From positions 19,720 to 83,719 of the forward strand of contig DHPK01000033.1 of the NCBI GenBank assembly GCA_002407845.1: a stretch of 64,000 bases of DNA, written 5' to 3'. Source of the DNA: Leptolinea sp. UBA5366 (GTDB lineage Bacteria > Chloroflexota > Anaerolineae > Anaerolineales > Anaerolineaceae). Both the position numbers and the translations under genes were made by a program. Positions 44,148 through 52,907 of this stretch are shown one piece after another (position 1 is the first letter of the stretch; each line of letters opens with the position of its first letter). A model generated the notes under the pieces. That model was not told the DNA's origin. It made no database searches and was given only the letters and a program-made list of their open reading frames with translations.

Positions 44148-44231
44148 CACGGGAAATTTGTTGAAAAATATCGGCTTTTCCCGCGGTTCAATTCACTTGA
44201 TGCCGGTCAGAAAAAGGTTTTCTGGCTGTTA

Positions 44232-45437
44232 ATGGGGATTGCTGTATTATATGTTTTGCTGCTGATGCCTTCGAACCTAAATGGCTCGGACGACATGCAG
44301 GCTTTCAGCCGTTATGGGGGAGATGAAGTCGTCATTTACCCCATTCTGATGGATGTGATGCAGCCCGGAGAAACTTTCAGCGCGACGTTATATCATCGGT
44401 TTATCTATGAGGATTACCATTACGGTTATCCCTTTTACGCCTGGTCGATGCTGGTGCTGCTGCCGGTGAAACTTGTCTACGGCAGTGAATTTGCGGAGCA
44501 GATTCAAATCAATCTGCCGCTGCTGAGGGTTTTTGTCTCGGTCTTGCCGGTCGTGTTGGCATGCATCGTGCTGGTCTTTATTTTCACCCGATTTCGGAAT
44601 GGGATCGTCAGTGCTGCGGTCTTTCTTTTCCTGCTGTTCGCCCCCGGCACGCTGCAAAATAATCAGGGCTTTTGGCATCCAGACGGGCTGAACCTGCTGT
44701 TTGTCTGTCTGACGCTCTATTTCTTACAGCGCGACCGCTTTAATTATGGGAGAAATTTCTACCTTGCAGCTGCCTGTATCGGACTGTCAATCGCAACGCG
44801 GCTGTATGGCTTCTTTTTTGTGCTGGCAATCGGCGTTTATCTGCTTGTCGGTATCGCCCGTAAAGCGTTGAGCTGGGGAAAAGCAATTCGGCGCGGTGTT
44901 TTCTTTGTGCTGCTGATGGCAGCTGTCGTGGTGTTTTCCAGCCCGTTCATTTTCAGAAGCGATGCACGCGCTAACATGATGGCAATCATGGATGAGAAAT
45001 CGACCGAAATGCGGGAGGGCTATGCCGATGACTATGACCCGCGCAACGATCACCGCCCCGGCTGGGATGCCTGGTATCCGGCATTTGAAGATCATTACAC
45101 CGAGATGTTCTGTTTCTTCTTCTTGATCGCCTCATTGTTATTCGGTTCATTCTTTGGCGATCAGCGCCTGACGCATTGGATGACGGTTTGCTGGTTTGTG
45201 GTGATCATTGGCTATTTGATCTTTTTTGTCGCCGTCAAGTCGACGCAGTATGTGCTGCCGGCTTTGCTGCCGTTGATGGCATCCATTTTCAGCATTCCGC
45301 TGGCAGTTTCATCTGGGCAAGTGCCGGCTGTGCTCAGGCAGCGCTGGGCGAGGATTGGGAGCTGGCTGCTCGCTTGGGGTGTGCTGCTGGCGCAATTTGT
45401 GATCAATCTGATTAAAGACCTGCCGCGCTTTCAATAA
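44232..45437 (+). CDS. GT-C family membrane glycosyltransferase (interrupted gene, C-terminal part)
   Basis: A 401-aa polytopic membrane protein with about nine helices. The first extracytoplasmic loop contains SNLNGSDDMQAFSRYGGDE, with the acidic pair that GT-C transferases use, followed by FYAWSMLVLLPVKL. No good ribosome site precedes the ATG at 44232, and the same frame is open back to the TGA at 44145, so the coded part may really start earlier. The region upstream has coding character. It is predicted to transfer sugars from a polyprenyl-phosphate donor; the target is unknown. Neighbours are the HtrA protease upstream and a DnaA-box array downstream. Confidence 0.65.
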   Translation: MGIAVLYVLLLMPSNLNGSDDMQAFSRYGGDEVVIYPILMDVMQPGETFSATLYHRFIYEDYHYGYPFYAWSMLVLLPVKLVYGSEFAEQIQINLPLLRVFVSVLPVVLACIVLVFIFTRFRNGIVSAAVFLFLLFAPGTLQNNQGFWHPDGLNLLFVCLTLYFLQRDRFNYGRNFYLAAACIGLSIATRLYGFFFVLAIGVYLLVGIARKALSWGKAIRRGVFFVLLMAAVVVFSSPFIFRSDARANMMAIMDEKSTEMREGYADDYDPRNDHRPGWDAWYPAFEDHYTEMFCFFFLIASLLFGSFFGDQRLTHWMTVCWFVVIIGYLIFFVAVKSTQYVLPALLPLMASIFSIPLAVSSGQVPAVLRQRWARIGSWLLAWGVLLAQFVINLIKDLPRFQ

Positions 45438-45555
45438 GTTAATCAATCTTTTATAAAAAACCCCTTTGAAAAAACATTTCTGCGCTGGTTTGCAGCGCTT
45501 GATTGCCCTAAATTATCCGGACAGGTATGTACGGGTGGGCTTAAAAACTGCGTGG

Positions 45556-45618
45556 TTATCAACAGCTTCCCCACAATTGATCAACATTTTATCCACAAAA
45601 GACCAGATTTTATCCACA
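45556..45618 (+). other. Phased DnaA-box array (origin-like or DnaA-titration site)
   Basis: Within a 471-bp intergenic region lie two perfect DnaA boxes TTATCCACA (45589, 45610) and one TTATCAACA (45556), all in the same orientation. Between them, TTCCCCACA (45567) and TGATCAACA (45578) are weaker boxes. The start positions 45556, 45567, 45578 and 45589 are exactly 11 bp apart, and the last is 21 bp further, so all face the same side of the helix. A further partial box, TTATCCGGA, is at 45513, and a 14-bp palindrome CAGCTGCGCAGCTG at 45669-45682. The rest of the region shows no gene. Boxes are seen directly; origin function is inference. Confidence 0.7.
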
Positions 45619-45908
45619 TCAGCCTAATAGAGGAACCGATTATTTTGCCTGATTCCAGCACAACGGCACAGCTGCGCAGCTGGAAAATGCCGGTTTGAAT
45701 TGGACTGGGCGGATGCGGTGCGATCAGCAATTCAGAAGCAACCCGCCTAACAGCAGAGGAAAATAAATCCGCTGTCACAATTTAAATTTGGCCTGAGGGG
45801 ACGCATTCGCTGCCGATGGAATATCCAGAGGAAGGTAATCGGGCAATCTTGAATTTCATGGATCGAGTGGATTAAGTTTAGTGAATTTTGAAAATGAGGA
45901 GCGGTGCT

Positions 45909-46946
45909 TCAGGCTTCCGAAACCGGCAGTTGGGTTGATTCGCCTTGAATCGGATGAAAATGGATGATGCGGTTGATGCGGGTCAGATTTGGCTGCTGCA
46001 GCGCTTCACGCAGCACAAACAGGCACTCAAGCGCGACTTCCTCAACGGGCAGCTGAACCAGCGTGATGGAAGGATTCAGATAAAGATTAGATTCCAGCCG
46101 GCGGAATCCGACAGCTACCACCTGAATATCTTCAGGCACACGCACCTGATTTTTTTGGAAAGCGTAAATCAAACCCTGCGCCAAATCGTCCGTGTCGCAA
46201 TAAAATGCGTCTGGCATCCCATTTTTATCAGCCATGGCACACAGCTGTTCGCCCGCCTGATAGCCGTTTGTGATCGATGATCGGAAATTGAAAACCATGT
46301 CACGGTTGATCTGCATGCCGAGGGACTCAGCTGTCTGAATGAAACTGCGGCTGCGGGCATTCATCCCGGTCATGAAATCCTGCTGGCCGAGAATTCCGAT
46401 TGTTTTGACGTCTCTGTTTTTCAGGGTCTGTGCCAGACAAGAGCCGATCCCATTGTTGTCAATCGTCACCGAGTGGTAGGTTTGAGAATTCCGGTTGAAC
46501 AGCACACAGGGGACTTTAATGCGGTGATCTTCAATGAACTCAAGATCGTTTTCAAGTGTGTTAGCGACGATCACTGCCTGAAATGAATAATTGGAAAAAA
46601 GCATCGTTTCTTTGCCAAGCTGACCCGGCGTGTAAGGACAGATCAGAAAATTGGCATTCAGTCCGGTTTCAATCAGCCCGCGCTGCAGACCGGTCATCAT
46701 CTGATCAATGTAGCCGAAACGGGTATCCAGAGCCCAATAGATTGCGATCAGCGGATTTTCATTCGTAGAGCTGCGCATCATACGAGCGGATCTGGAAGGC
46801 TGAAAATCCAATTCGCTGATTGCTTGCCGGACTTTTTCCTGGGTCTTCTCTGAGATTTTTCTTTTAGCAGCTTGCCCATTAATAACAATCGAAACCGTTG
46901 AAACCGAAACACCGGCGAGTTGGGCTACTTCTCTGATAGTTACCAT
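45909..46946 (-). CDS. LacI family transcriptional regulator
   Basis: A 345-aa repressor-type regulator. The N-terminal helix-turn-helix VTIREVAQLAGVSVSTVSIV and hinge region are classical, followed by a periplasmic-binding-protein-like sensor domain (about 60-335; IAIYWALDTRFGYIDQMMTG, AVIVANTLENDLEFIEDH). The start at 46946 is preferred because AGGATCGACCT precedes it and it gives the standard MVTIREVA beginning; the ATG at 46988 lacks a ribosome site. It is divergent from aspS and not next to a sugar operon, so its ligand is unknown. Confidence 0.93.
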   Translation of the reverse strand: MVTIREVAQLAGVSVSTVSIVINGQAAKRKISEKTQEKVRQAISELDFQPSRSARMMRSSTNENPLIAIYWALDTRFGYIDQMMTGLQRGLIETGLNANFLICPYTPGQLGKETMLFSNYSFQAVIVANTLENDLEFIEDHRIKVPCVLFNRNSQTYHSVTIDNNGIGSCLAQTLKNRDVKTIGILGQQDFMTGMNARSRSFIQTAESLGMQINRDMVFNFRSSITNGYQAGEQLCAMADKNGMPDAFYCDTDDLAQGLIYAFQKNQVRVPEDIQVVAVGFRRLESNLYLNPSITLVQLPVEEVALECLFVLREALQQPNLTRINRIIHFHPIQGESTQLPVSEA

Positions 46947-47112
46947 AGGTCGATCCTGTTGCGCAGACTGCAATGATTTTGAATCCATTCGTATTATTAT
47001 CTCATAGGATTGGCAGATGGGAAAAATAAATTAGGCTGAAAAATGCACCAGCTGAAAAATTGTTAGCGTGCCTCCCATGCCATAAGATCACACCGGGCTG
47101 ATTGAAAAGGAT

Positions 47113-47149
47113 TATAATAATTCGGCATAATAAATGTAAAAAAGCGCTT
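47113..47149 (+). promoter_or_regulatory. aspS promoter region with LacI-type half palindrome
   Basis: TATAAT (47113-47118) is a good -10; no clear -35 hexamer is present. AAGCGCTT (47142-47149) is a perfect palindrome with the CG core typical of LacI-family operators and lies between this -10 and the aspS ATG. It could be bound by the divergent regulator. Both assignments are tentative. Confidence 0.4.
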
Positions 47150-47183
47150 GGATCCGCTGAGCGCATCAACAAAGGGGTTCATC

Positions 47184-48974
47184 ATGTATAAAACACATTC
47201 TTGCGGCGAACTGCGAATCTCCGATGTCGGAAAGACAGTCCAACTGGCTGGCTGGGTGCATCGTTTCAGAGATCATGGCGGCGTCTATTTTATTGATCTG
47301 CGCGATCGTTTTGGCTTGACGCAAATCGTGATCAACCCTGAGAATTCTCCTGAATTAGCAGACTTGGTCGAAAAAGTTCGCGTCGAATGGGTGCTGCAGG
47401 TCACTGGGGAAGTCAATCCGCGGCCGGCTGATGCGCAGAATCCGAACCTGAGCACCGGCGCCATCGAAGTGCAGGCGAAGGTTATCAACGTTTTGAACAC
47501 CTGCAAACCGCTGCCGTTCTCGATCAACAAGGATGAGAACACAGACGAAAGCCTGCGACTGAAATATCGTTTTCTTGACTTGCGCCGGGAACGGATGCAG
47601 AAAAATATCATTCTGCGCCATAAAGTGATCAAATTCATCCGCGACTATTTGGATGAGAGAGATTTTCTGGAAATTGAAACGCCGATCCTGTTCAAAACCA
47701 CGCCGGAAGGTGCGAGGGATTATCTTGTCCCTTCACGTGTCTATCCCGGACAGTTTTATGCGCTTCCGCAGAGTCCGCAGCAGCTGAAACAGTTGCTGAT
47801 GGTTTCTGGCATGGAACGCTATTTCCAGATAGCTCGCTGTTTTCGCGATGAGGATCAGCGCGGCGACCGCCAGCCGGAATTTACCCAGCTGGACCTTGAA
47901 ATGTCCTATGTCGAGCGCGATGATGTGCTGAACCTGATGGAAGATCTTTTCACCAAAATGAGCCGTGAATTGATGCCTCACAAACAGATCGTCAACGAAC
48001 CCTGGCCAAAACTTTCTTATCAGGAAGCGATGGATCGGTTCGGGAAGGACGCACCGGATATGCGCTTCGGGCTCGAGCTGGTTAACATCAGTGACCTGGC
48101 TGAAGGCTGCGGGTTCAGCGTCTTCGAAAGCGCTGTCACCGCCGGCGGCAGCGTGCGGGGCATCAACGCCAAAACCCTCGGGAATTACACCCGCAAACAG
48201 CTTGATGAATTGACCGAACAGGTCAAATTATGGGGGGCAAAAGGGCTGGCTTACGTGAAAATCAGTGAGACCGGGGAAGAGAGTTCTCCGTTCAAAAAAT
48301 TCCTTTCAGAGGAAAGATGGGCTGCCTTGCTGCAGCGCATGGGCGCGGAGAATGGCGACCTGCTGCTGTTTGTCGCTGACGCGAAACTGGCAACGGTTTA
48401 TGACTCACTGGCGAGACTACGGGTTGTGCTCGGGGATCGGCTGGGACTGCGCGACGATAACAAGCTGGCGTTCTGCTGGATTGTTGATTTCCCGCTCTTA
48501 GAATGGTCCGAGGAAGAACAACGCTGGGACGCAACGCATCATGCCTTCACCCGCCCCAAAAAGGAAGATTTCCCGCTGCTTGAAACGGATCCGGGCAAGA
48601 TTCGCGGCGAACAATATGACATGGTGCTGAACAACTATGAGCTGGCTTCCGGCTCAATCAGAATTCACGAGCGCTGGCTTCAGGAAAAAATCTTTGACCT
48701 GATCGGTCTGTCGCACGAGGTAGCTCAGGAACGCTTCCATCAGATCATGGATGCGTTCGAATATGGTGCGCCTCCGCATGGCGGAATCGCACCGGGAATT
48801 GACCGGTACGTCATGATTATGGCGGAAGAGCCCAACATTCGCGAAGTGATCGCTTTCCCGAAAAACAATGCAGCTCGCGATATGATGAGCGGCGCTCCGT
48901 CCGAAGCAATGGAAGGACAGCTGAAGGAACTGCACCTGAAAGTGGACCTGCCTGAAGAAGAGAAAAAAGACTGA
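47184..48974 (+). CDS. aspS: Aspartyl-tRNA synthetase
   Basis: Class II aminoacyl-tRNA synthetase (596 aa) charging tRNA-Asp. The N-terminal OB-fold anticodon domain (VQLAGWVHRFRDHGGVYFID) is followed by class II motifs: motif 1/2 around FLDLRRERMQKN and ARCFRDEDQRGDRQPEF, and motif 3 GAPPHGGIAPGIDR. A GAD insertion in the middle (about 290-420) marks the bacterial-type enzyme. The ATG at 47184 has AAAGGGG upstream; the longer TTG reading adds an unconserved extension. Whether it is discriminating or also charges tRNA-Asn is not decided here. It has its own terminator. Confidence 0.97.
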   Translation: MYKTHSCGELRISDVGKTVQLAGWVHRFRDHGGVYFIDLRDRFGLTQIVINPENSPELADLVEKVRVEWVLQVTGEVNPRPADAQNPNLSTGAIEVQAKVINVLNTCKPLPFSINKDENTDESLRLKYRFLDLRRERMQKNIILRHKVIKFIRDYLDERDFLEIETPILFKTTPEGARDYLVPSRVYPGQFYALPQSPQQLKQLLMVSGMERYFQIARCFRDEDQRGDRQPEFTQLDLEMSYVERDDVLNLMEDLFTKMSRELMPHKQIVNEPWPKLSYQEAMDRFGKDAPDMRFGLELVNISDLAEGCGFSVFESAVTAGGSVRGINAKTLGNYTRKQLDELTEQVKLWGAKGLAYVKISETGEESSPFKKFLSEERWAALLQRMGAENGDLLLFVADAKLATVYDSLARLRVVLGDRLGLRDDNKLAFCWIVDFPLLEWSEEEQRWDATHHAFTRPKKEDFPLLETDPGKIRGEQYDMVLNNYELASGSIRIHERWLQEKIFDLIGLSHEVAQERFHQIMDAFEYGAPPHGGIAPGIDRYVMIMAEEPNIREVIAFPKNNAARDMMSGAPSEAMEGQLKELHLKVDLPEEEKKD

Positions 48975-48995
48975 TTACGTTAGTGATCTGTTCAT

Positions 48996-49020
48996 GCCCC
49001 AGAATCCTGGGGCTTTTTTT
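48996..49020 (+). terminator. Intrinsic terminator after aspS
   Basis: GCCCCAG-AATC-CTGGGGC followed by seven T residues, 21 bp after the aspS stop. A textbook rho-independent terminator. Confidence 0.92.
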
Positions 49021-49113
49021 ATTTGCGGCTCTGTCTGTTGCCTTTCAGATTTTCTTGCGGAGCAACCTTCGATATAATTCAAGGACAAATTGATGGATGA
49101 GGACCGATAAAGA

Positions 49114-51156
49114 ATGCTGAAAACCAAATGGGGAAAAGGGCTGTGTCTGATTATTGCCGCGCTGCTGGTTGAAATTTTTATTTTTAACATTCGAAGTTTC
49201 GAGCGCCTTGGTTATTCTGAAGCTGAAATCCCGCTCGTGCTGACCCTTGCAGACAGCAGCTCCGCTGACGGGAACGAAATCACTTTGATCTCCCAGCCTG
49301 GTCAGTATTTTCCAGAGAATCTTGACACGATCGGTCTGCAGCTTTCAGGGTTGCCAGGCACGTCCGTCAAAGGGAGAATTCATCTGCAGCAGGAAGGGCT
49401 GCTTTCGGGCGTAACCACTGAATTTACCTGGCATGCGACGATTCCTCACAGTCAGACAGTGGCAGTTTATCCCAGTAAACCGGTGACAGGCATCGAATTG
49501 ACTTTTGAATCAGCCGCCCAGCTTGACGTGACGGCAGTCTTGAACGCTCCAGTTCCATTCCAGATCAATCCGGTTCGCTTGATCCTGATCTTGATTGGAT
49601 TGTTTTTGTTATGGGGACTGCGTCCAGGCTCAAGCTGGTATCACCATCAGCTTGATTTCCAGCAGACCAATCAGCGATTAATCGCAGCATTCATATTTCT
49701 GATTTATAGCGTTGTGCTGGTTTTTTCTGTGGTTTCCACTTATCCCGATTTACGGACTGCGATTCAAAAAGGAAATCTCAGAGATGAAGAACCAATATAT
49801 AAACAGCATTATCAGTTGCTGACCGAAGCGCTGCTGCAGCGGCAAACATCCTTGCTGAAAGCACCGCCAGAACGGCTGGCTGAAACTGACAACCCGTATG
49901 ACCCGTCACAGCGTATCAGCCAATTTCCAGAATATGAATGGGATATGTCTTATTTTGACGGCCGCTATTATGTTTACTTTGGTATCGTTCCGGCGCTGAC
50001 CTTTTATTTCCCGTACACGCTGCTGCTGCACCGGTACCCGCTGAATGATTTTGCGGTCCTCTTTTTTGCAGTGATTGGGGCTGCCGGTCTGGTGTTGGTC
50101 TATACCAGGCTGGTCCGCCAATGGTTCGAAAAGATACCGGCGGCGGTCTATTTTGCTGGGTTGGTTTTGCTGCTGAATTCAAGCTTTCTGGTCTGGGCAG
50201 TGCGGCGTTCATTCAGTTATGAACTGGCGATTGTTTCGGCGTTCGCATTTTCCGTCTGCGGACTGGCACTGGTGCTGGCAGCGCTCCAGCCGGGAAAAAC
50301 CCGCCTCTGGTTGCTTTCGCTTGGCTGTCTGCTGATGGCTGCTGCGGTGGGCTGCCGTCCTACTTCGATCATCGTTTCAGGCTTGCTGCTGCCGCTGCTT
50401 GTTCCAGCAATCATCCGGCGCAGCAGTAATTCAAAATGGGCTCTCGACTGGAAAGCATTATCCGCTGTGATCCTTCCATATCTTCTGGTCGGCGTCGGAT
50501 TGATGGCATATAACCAGGTTCGTTTTGGCTCGGTGACTGAATTCGGCAGGACGTATCAGCTCAGCACGCAGGAGAGCGATGTGTATGTTAATGGGTCCGT
50601 TTTATCCGCCTCAGTGATTGGGATAATCAATTATGTATTTGGCAGCGGCTTCACGCTGATTTCAGACTTCCCATTTCTCAAGGCGGCTGCCCCATTGAAG
50701 TTTAATTTTGGCGGGATCAAAGAATTCGAACCGATTTTTGCGATCGCTGCAGTTTGTCCGCTGATTTGGCTGCTGCCGGGCATGATCTTCCTGCGATCGG
50801 GGTTTCACCGCAAATCAGCCCAGTTCCATTGGATCTTGGCAGCGCTCGTCATCGCTGGGCTGCTGCTGGCAGCGATCACTGGGGTTTATGTCGGCACGAT
50901 CCAGCGCTATACAATTGACTTTGCCTGGATCCTGTCACTGGCAGGTATTCTGACAGGGCTGACTCTGTTCGAAATCCTTCGGGATCACTCCCTCGAAAAA
51001 GTTTTTTACGCCGGCATTATTCCGCTGCTGATCGTCAGCACCGCTTTTCAGCTTCCGCTTTCGCTCGGGGAAGGATATTACGGGGTGAGCTGGCTGGAGC
51101 TGATGAACCCCGAATTGTTCCACCAGCTGACCTACTTCTTTTCTTTCTGGCTCTAA
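49114..51156 (+). CDS. Large polytopic membrane protein, GT-C-like, function unknown
   Basis: A 680-aa membrane protein. One N-terminal helix is followed by a large extracytoplasmic domain (about 30-150; LSGLPGTSVKGRIHLQQEG) with beta-sandwich character, then about ten to twelve helices. A conserved-looking loop near residues 245-300 reads NPYDPSQRISQFPEYEWDMS and YFDGRYYVYFGIVPALTFYF, as found in uncharacterised actinobacterial and chloroflexal membrane proteins related to glycosyltransferases. No GT-C catalytic motif can be named with certainty. It is monocistronic, preceded by the aspS terminator. Confidence 0.65.
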   Translation: MLKTKWGKGLCLIIAALLVEIFIFNIRSFERLGYSEAEIPLVLTLADSSSADGNEITLISQPGQYFPENLDTIGLQLSGLPGTSVKGRIHLQQEGLLSGVTTEFTWHATIPHSQTVAVYPSKPVTGIELTFESAAQLDVTAVLNAPVPFQINPVRLILILIGLFLLWGLRPGSSWYHHQLDFQQTNQRLIAAFIFLIYSVVLVFSVVSTYPDLRTAIQKGNLRDEEPIYKQHYQLLTEALLQRQTSLLKAPPERLAETDNPYDPSQRISQFPEYEWDMSYFDGRYYVYFGIVPALTFYFPYTLLLHRYPLNDFAVLFFAVIGAAGLVLVYTRLVRQWFEKIPAAVYFAGLVLLLNSSFLVWAVRRSFSYELAIVSAFAFSVCGLALVLAALQPGKTRLWLLSLGCLLMAAAVGCRPTSIIVSGLLLPLLVPAIIRRSSNSKWALDWKALSAVILPYLLVGVGLMAYNQVRFGSVTEFGRTYQLSTQESDVYVNGSVLSASVIGIINYVFGSGFTLISDFPFLKAAAPLKFNFGGIKEFEPIFAIAAVCPLIWLLPGMIFLRSGFHRKSAQFHWILAALVIAGLLLAAITGVYVGTIQRYTIDFAWILSLAGILTGLTLFEILRDHSLEKVFYAGIIPLLIVSTAFQLPLSLGEGYYGVSWLELMNPELFHQLTYFFSFWL

Positions 51157-51214
51157 TTCTTAAGAATTCAGCTGTTTCGGCTTTGTTCTTCTAGCCCTCA
51201 GATAGGATTAAAGC

Positions 51215-51829
51215 TCAGCCAGCGGTTCCCACTGCCCGAAAGAGCGAGTAATCATACCAGCCATTTTGAAGCTGTCTTTTCCCATGGAAGACTGTCTCGA
51301 CTTCAATCTCAGACAGACTGGCAGCGCTCAGCATCTCTCGAATTTCAGCATGGCTGAACCCGTCGCGCCCGTCGAAATCAGCCATCGCCTCATGAAATGA
51401 CCCATCATCCAGGTTTAAATCGAGCATGATAAATTTTCCCCCGGGGCGCAGCAGCCGTATCAAACCGCGCAGCGCTGCTGCAGGATTTTCAACGTGGTGG
51501 AAAACCATTGAAGAATAAATCACATCAAATGACTTGTCGAATTCAGCGCCCTGCGCCGGGTCTTCGGTCAAAACAATCAGATTCTGAATCCCGCTGCTCG
51601 TGATTTTTCCGCTCAGCACCTTGAGCATCTCCGATGAAGAGTCATAGCAGTAAATGGTTTTGATCGCTTCAGCCAGTTCAAATGCAATCAAACCGGTTCC
51701 GCAGCCGAAATCAAGCGCTGCTCCGCGCGCGTCCAGCGGAATTTTTTCCTCGATCAATTTCGCCAGTGCTATAGCGCGTTCAATCCGCCCTTTGTCATCC
51801 CAATTTGCGGCATAACGGTTAAAATCCAT
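51215..51829 (-). CDS. Class I SAM-dependent methyltransferase
   Basis: A 204-aa methyltransferase. The start at 51829 is supported by AGAGGA three bases upstream. Motif I is ALDFGCGTGLIAFELAEA, the post-I acidic residue lies in YCYDSSSEML, and motif IV/post-IV are FDVIYSSMVFHHV and LLRPGGKFIMLDLNLD. The compact length and the GFSHAEIREML region fit the UbiE/Methyltransf_11 group, but the substrate is not identifiable. It is divergent from the AEC transporter gene with about 140 bp between. Confidence 0.87.
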   Translation of the reverse strand: MDFNRYAANWDDKGRIERAIALAKLIEEKIPLDARGAALDFGCGTGLIAFELAEAIKTIYCYDSSSEMLKVLSGKITSSGIQNLIVLTEDPAQGAEFDKSFDVIYSSMVFHHVENPAAALRGLIRLLRPGGKFIMLDLNLDDGSFHEAMADFDGRDGFSHAEIREMLSAASLSEIEVETVFHGKRQLQNGWYDYSLFRAVGTAG

Positions 51830-51968
51830 GTATCCTCTTTTGTGCCTTCGTTTTGAGGAATTATATCGAATTTCGGAAAGGAAATTCGATAGATGTGTGT
51901 GTATCCATCCGCGGATTTGCACCATCATTGTATGACAATTACATGGTACGATTGGACAGGGAGAATCA

Positions 51969-52895
51969 ATGAGTATTTCAATTGTATTTTGGCAGATGGT
52001 GACGATGTTTATCTTGATTTTGGTCGGCATGATCTGCAGCCGCATTGGTTTGGTAAAAGAGTCAGAAGAACCCGTCCTATCCAAATTGGTCGTCAACCTA
52101 TTCAATCCGATGCTGTTGCTGTCAAGCGTGATGAGCACCGGCGATCGTCCGGAGGGAAAAACGCTCGGCATGGCTGCGCTGGTTGCCGTTGCGACCTATC
52201 TGGCTTTCATTCTGATCTCCCGTGCTACTGCCCGATTTTTCTCTGATGATGCCGACGAACGAAAAATGTATCAGATGATGTTTAATTATGGCAATGTCGG
52301 GTTTATCGGCATTCCGCTTGTCAAGGCAGTTTATGGCTCCGGTCCCCTGATTTATGTCGCGGTTTATGTGATTTTGTTCAATATCCTGATCTACACCTAT
52401 GGCGTTTTCACGCTCGAGGAAGGCCGGGAACGGAAAAAATTTGAATGGGCTGACTTGAAAAATGTGGTGAACATGGGAACCATTGCCAGCGTTCTGGCAT
52501 TGCTGATTTTCTTCCTGGAAATTCCAGTGCCATCATTTTTAAACGCTACTGCGACCTATCTTGGCAACTGTGTCACGCCGATTGCTTTGATGATCATCGG
52601 ATTTTATCTCAGCCGGGCATCCTTCTCTGAAGTTTTCTTCAGCAAGCGGATTCACGTTTTTTCATTTGTAAAACTGCTGGTATTACCGGCAATCGCCGTT
52701 TTTCTGCTGAAACAATTGAATCTGCCGGATACGGTCATGGGTGTCAGTGTGCTGATGATCTCAATGCCGGTCGGAAATATGTCTGTCAGCCTGGCTAACC
52801 AATATGGCGTCAAATCGGATGTCTGTTCACAGGCAATTATCGTTACAACGCTGTTCTCTGTTCTGACAATTCCGCTGGTTGTCAGCCTGATCTGA
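51969..52895 (+). CDS. AEC family transporter (auxin efflux carrier/malate permease-like)
   Basis: A 308-aa membrane transporter with ten predicted helices in two halves of five, as in the AEC family. Conserved regions are GMICSRIGLVKESEEPVLSK with NLFNPMLLLSS, FNYGNVGFIGIPLVKAVYG and, in the second half, ISMPVGNMSVSLANQYG. Members export or import carboxylates and related compounds. The ATG has GGGAG upstream. The DUF554 gene follows after 12 bp, so the two are probably co-transcribed. Confidence 0.9.
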   Translation: MSISIVFWQMVTMFILILVGMICSRIGLVKESEEPVLSKLVVNLFNPMLLLSSVMSTGDRPEGKTLGMAALVAVATYLAFILISRATARFFSDDADERKMYQMMFNYGNVGFIGIPLVKAVYGSGPLIYVAVYVILFNILIYTYGVFTLEEGRERKKFEWADLKNVVNMGTIASVLALLIFFLEIPVPSFLNATATYLGNCVTPIALMIIGFYLSRASFSEVFFSKRIHVFSFVKLLVLPAIAVFLLKQLNLPDTVMGVSVLMISMPVGNMSVSLANQYGVKSDVCSQAIIVTTLFSVLTIPLVVSLI

Positions 52896-52907
52896 TCTTT
52901 TTGACTT

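Noticed and set aside
44145..44190. Selenocysteine insertion at the in-frame TGA
   Set aside because: A weak CGGGAAA/TTTCCCG stem follows the TGA, but its loop is too long and lacks a SECIS-like form, the GT-C family has no known selenoprotein, and no sel genes are in view.
45581..45778. 65-codon minus-strand open frame in the DnaA-box region
   Set aside because: No ribosome site, composition not protein-like, and it overlaps the boxes.
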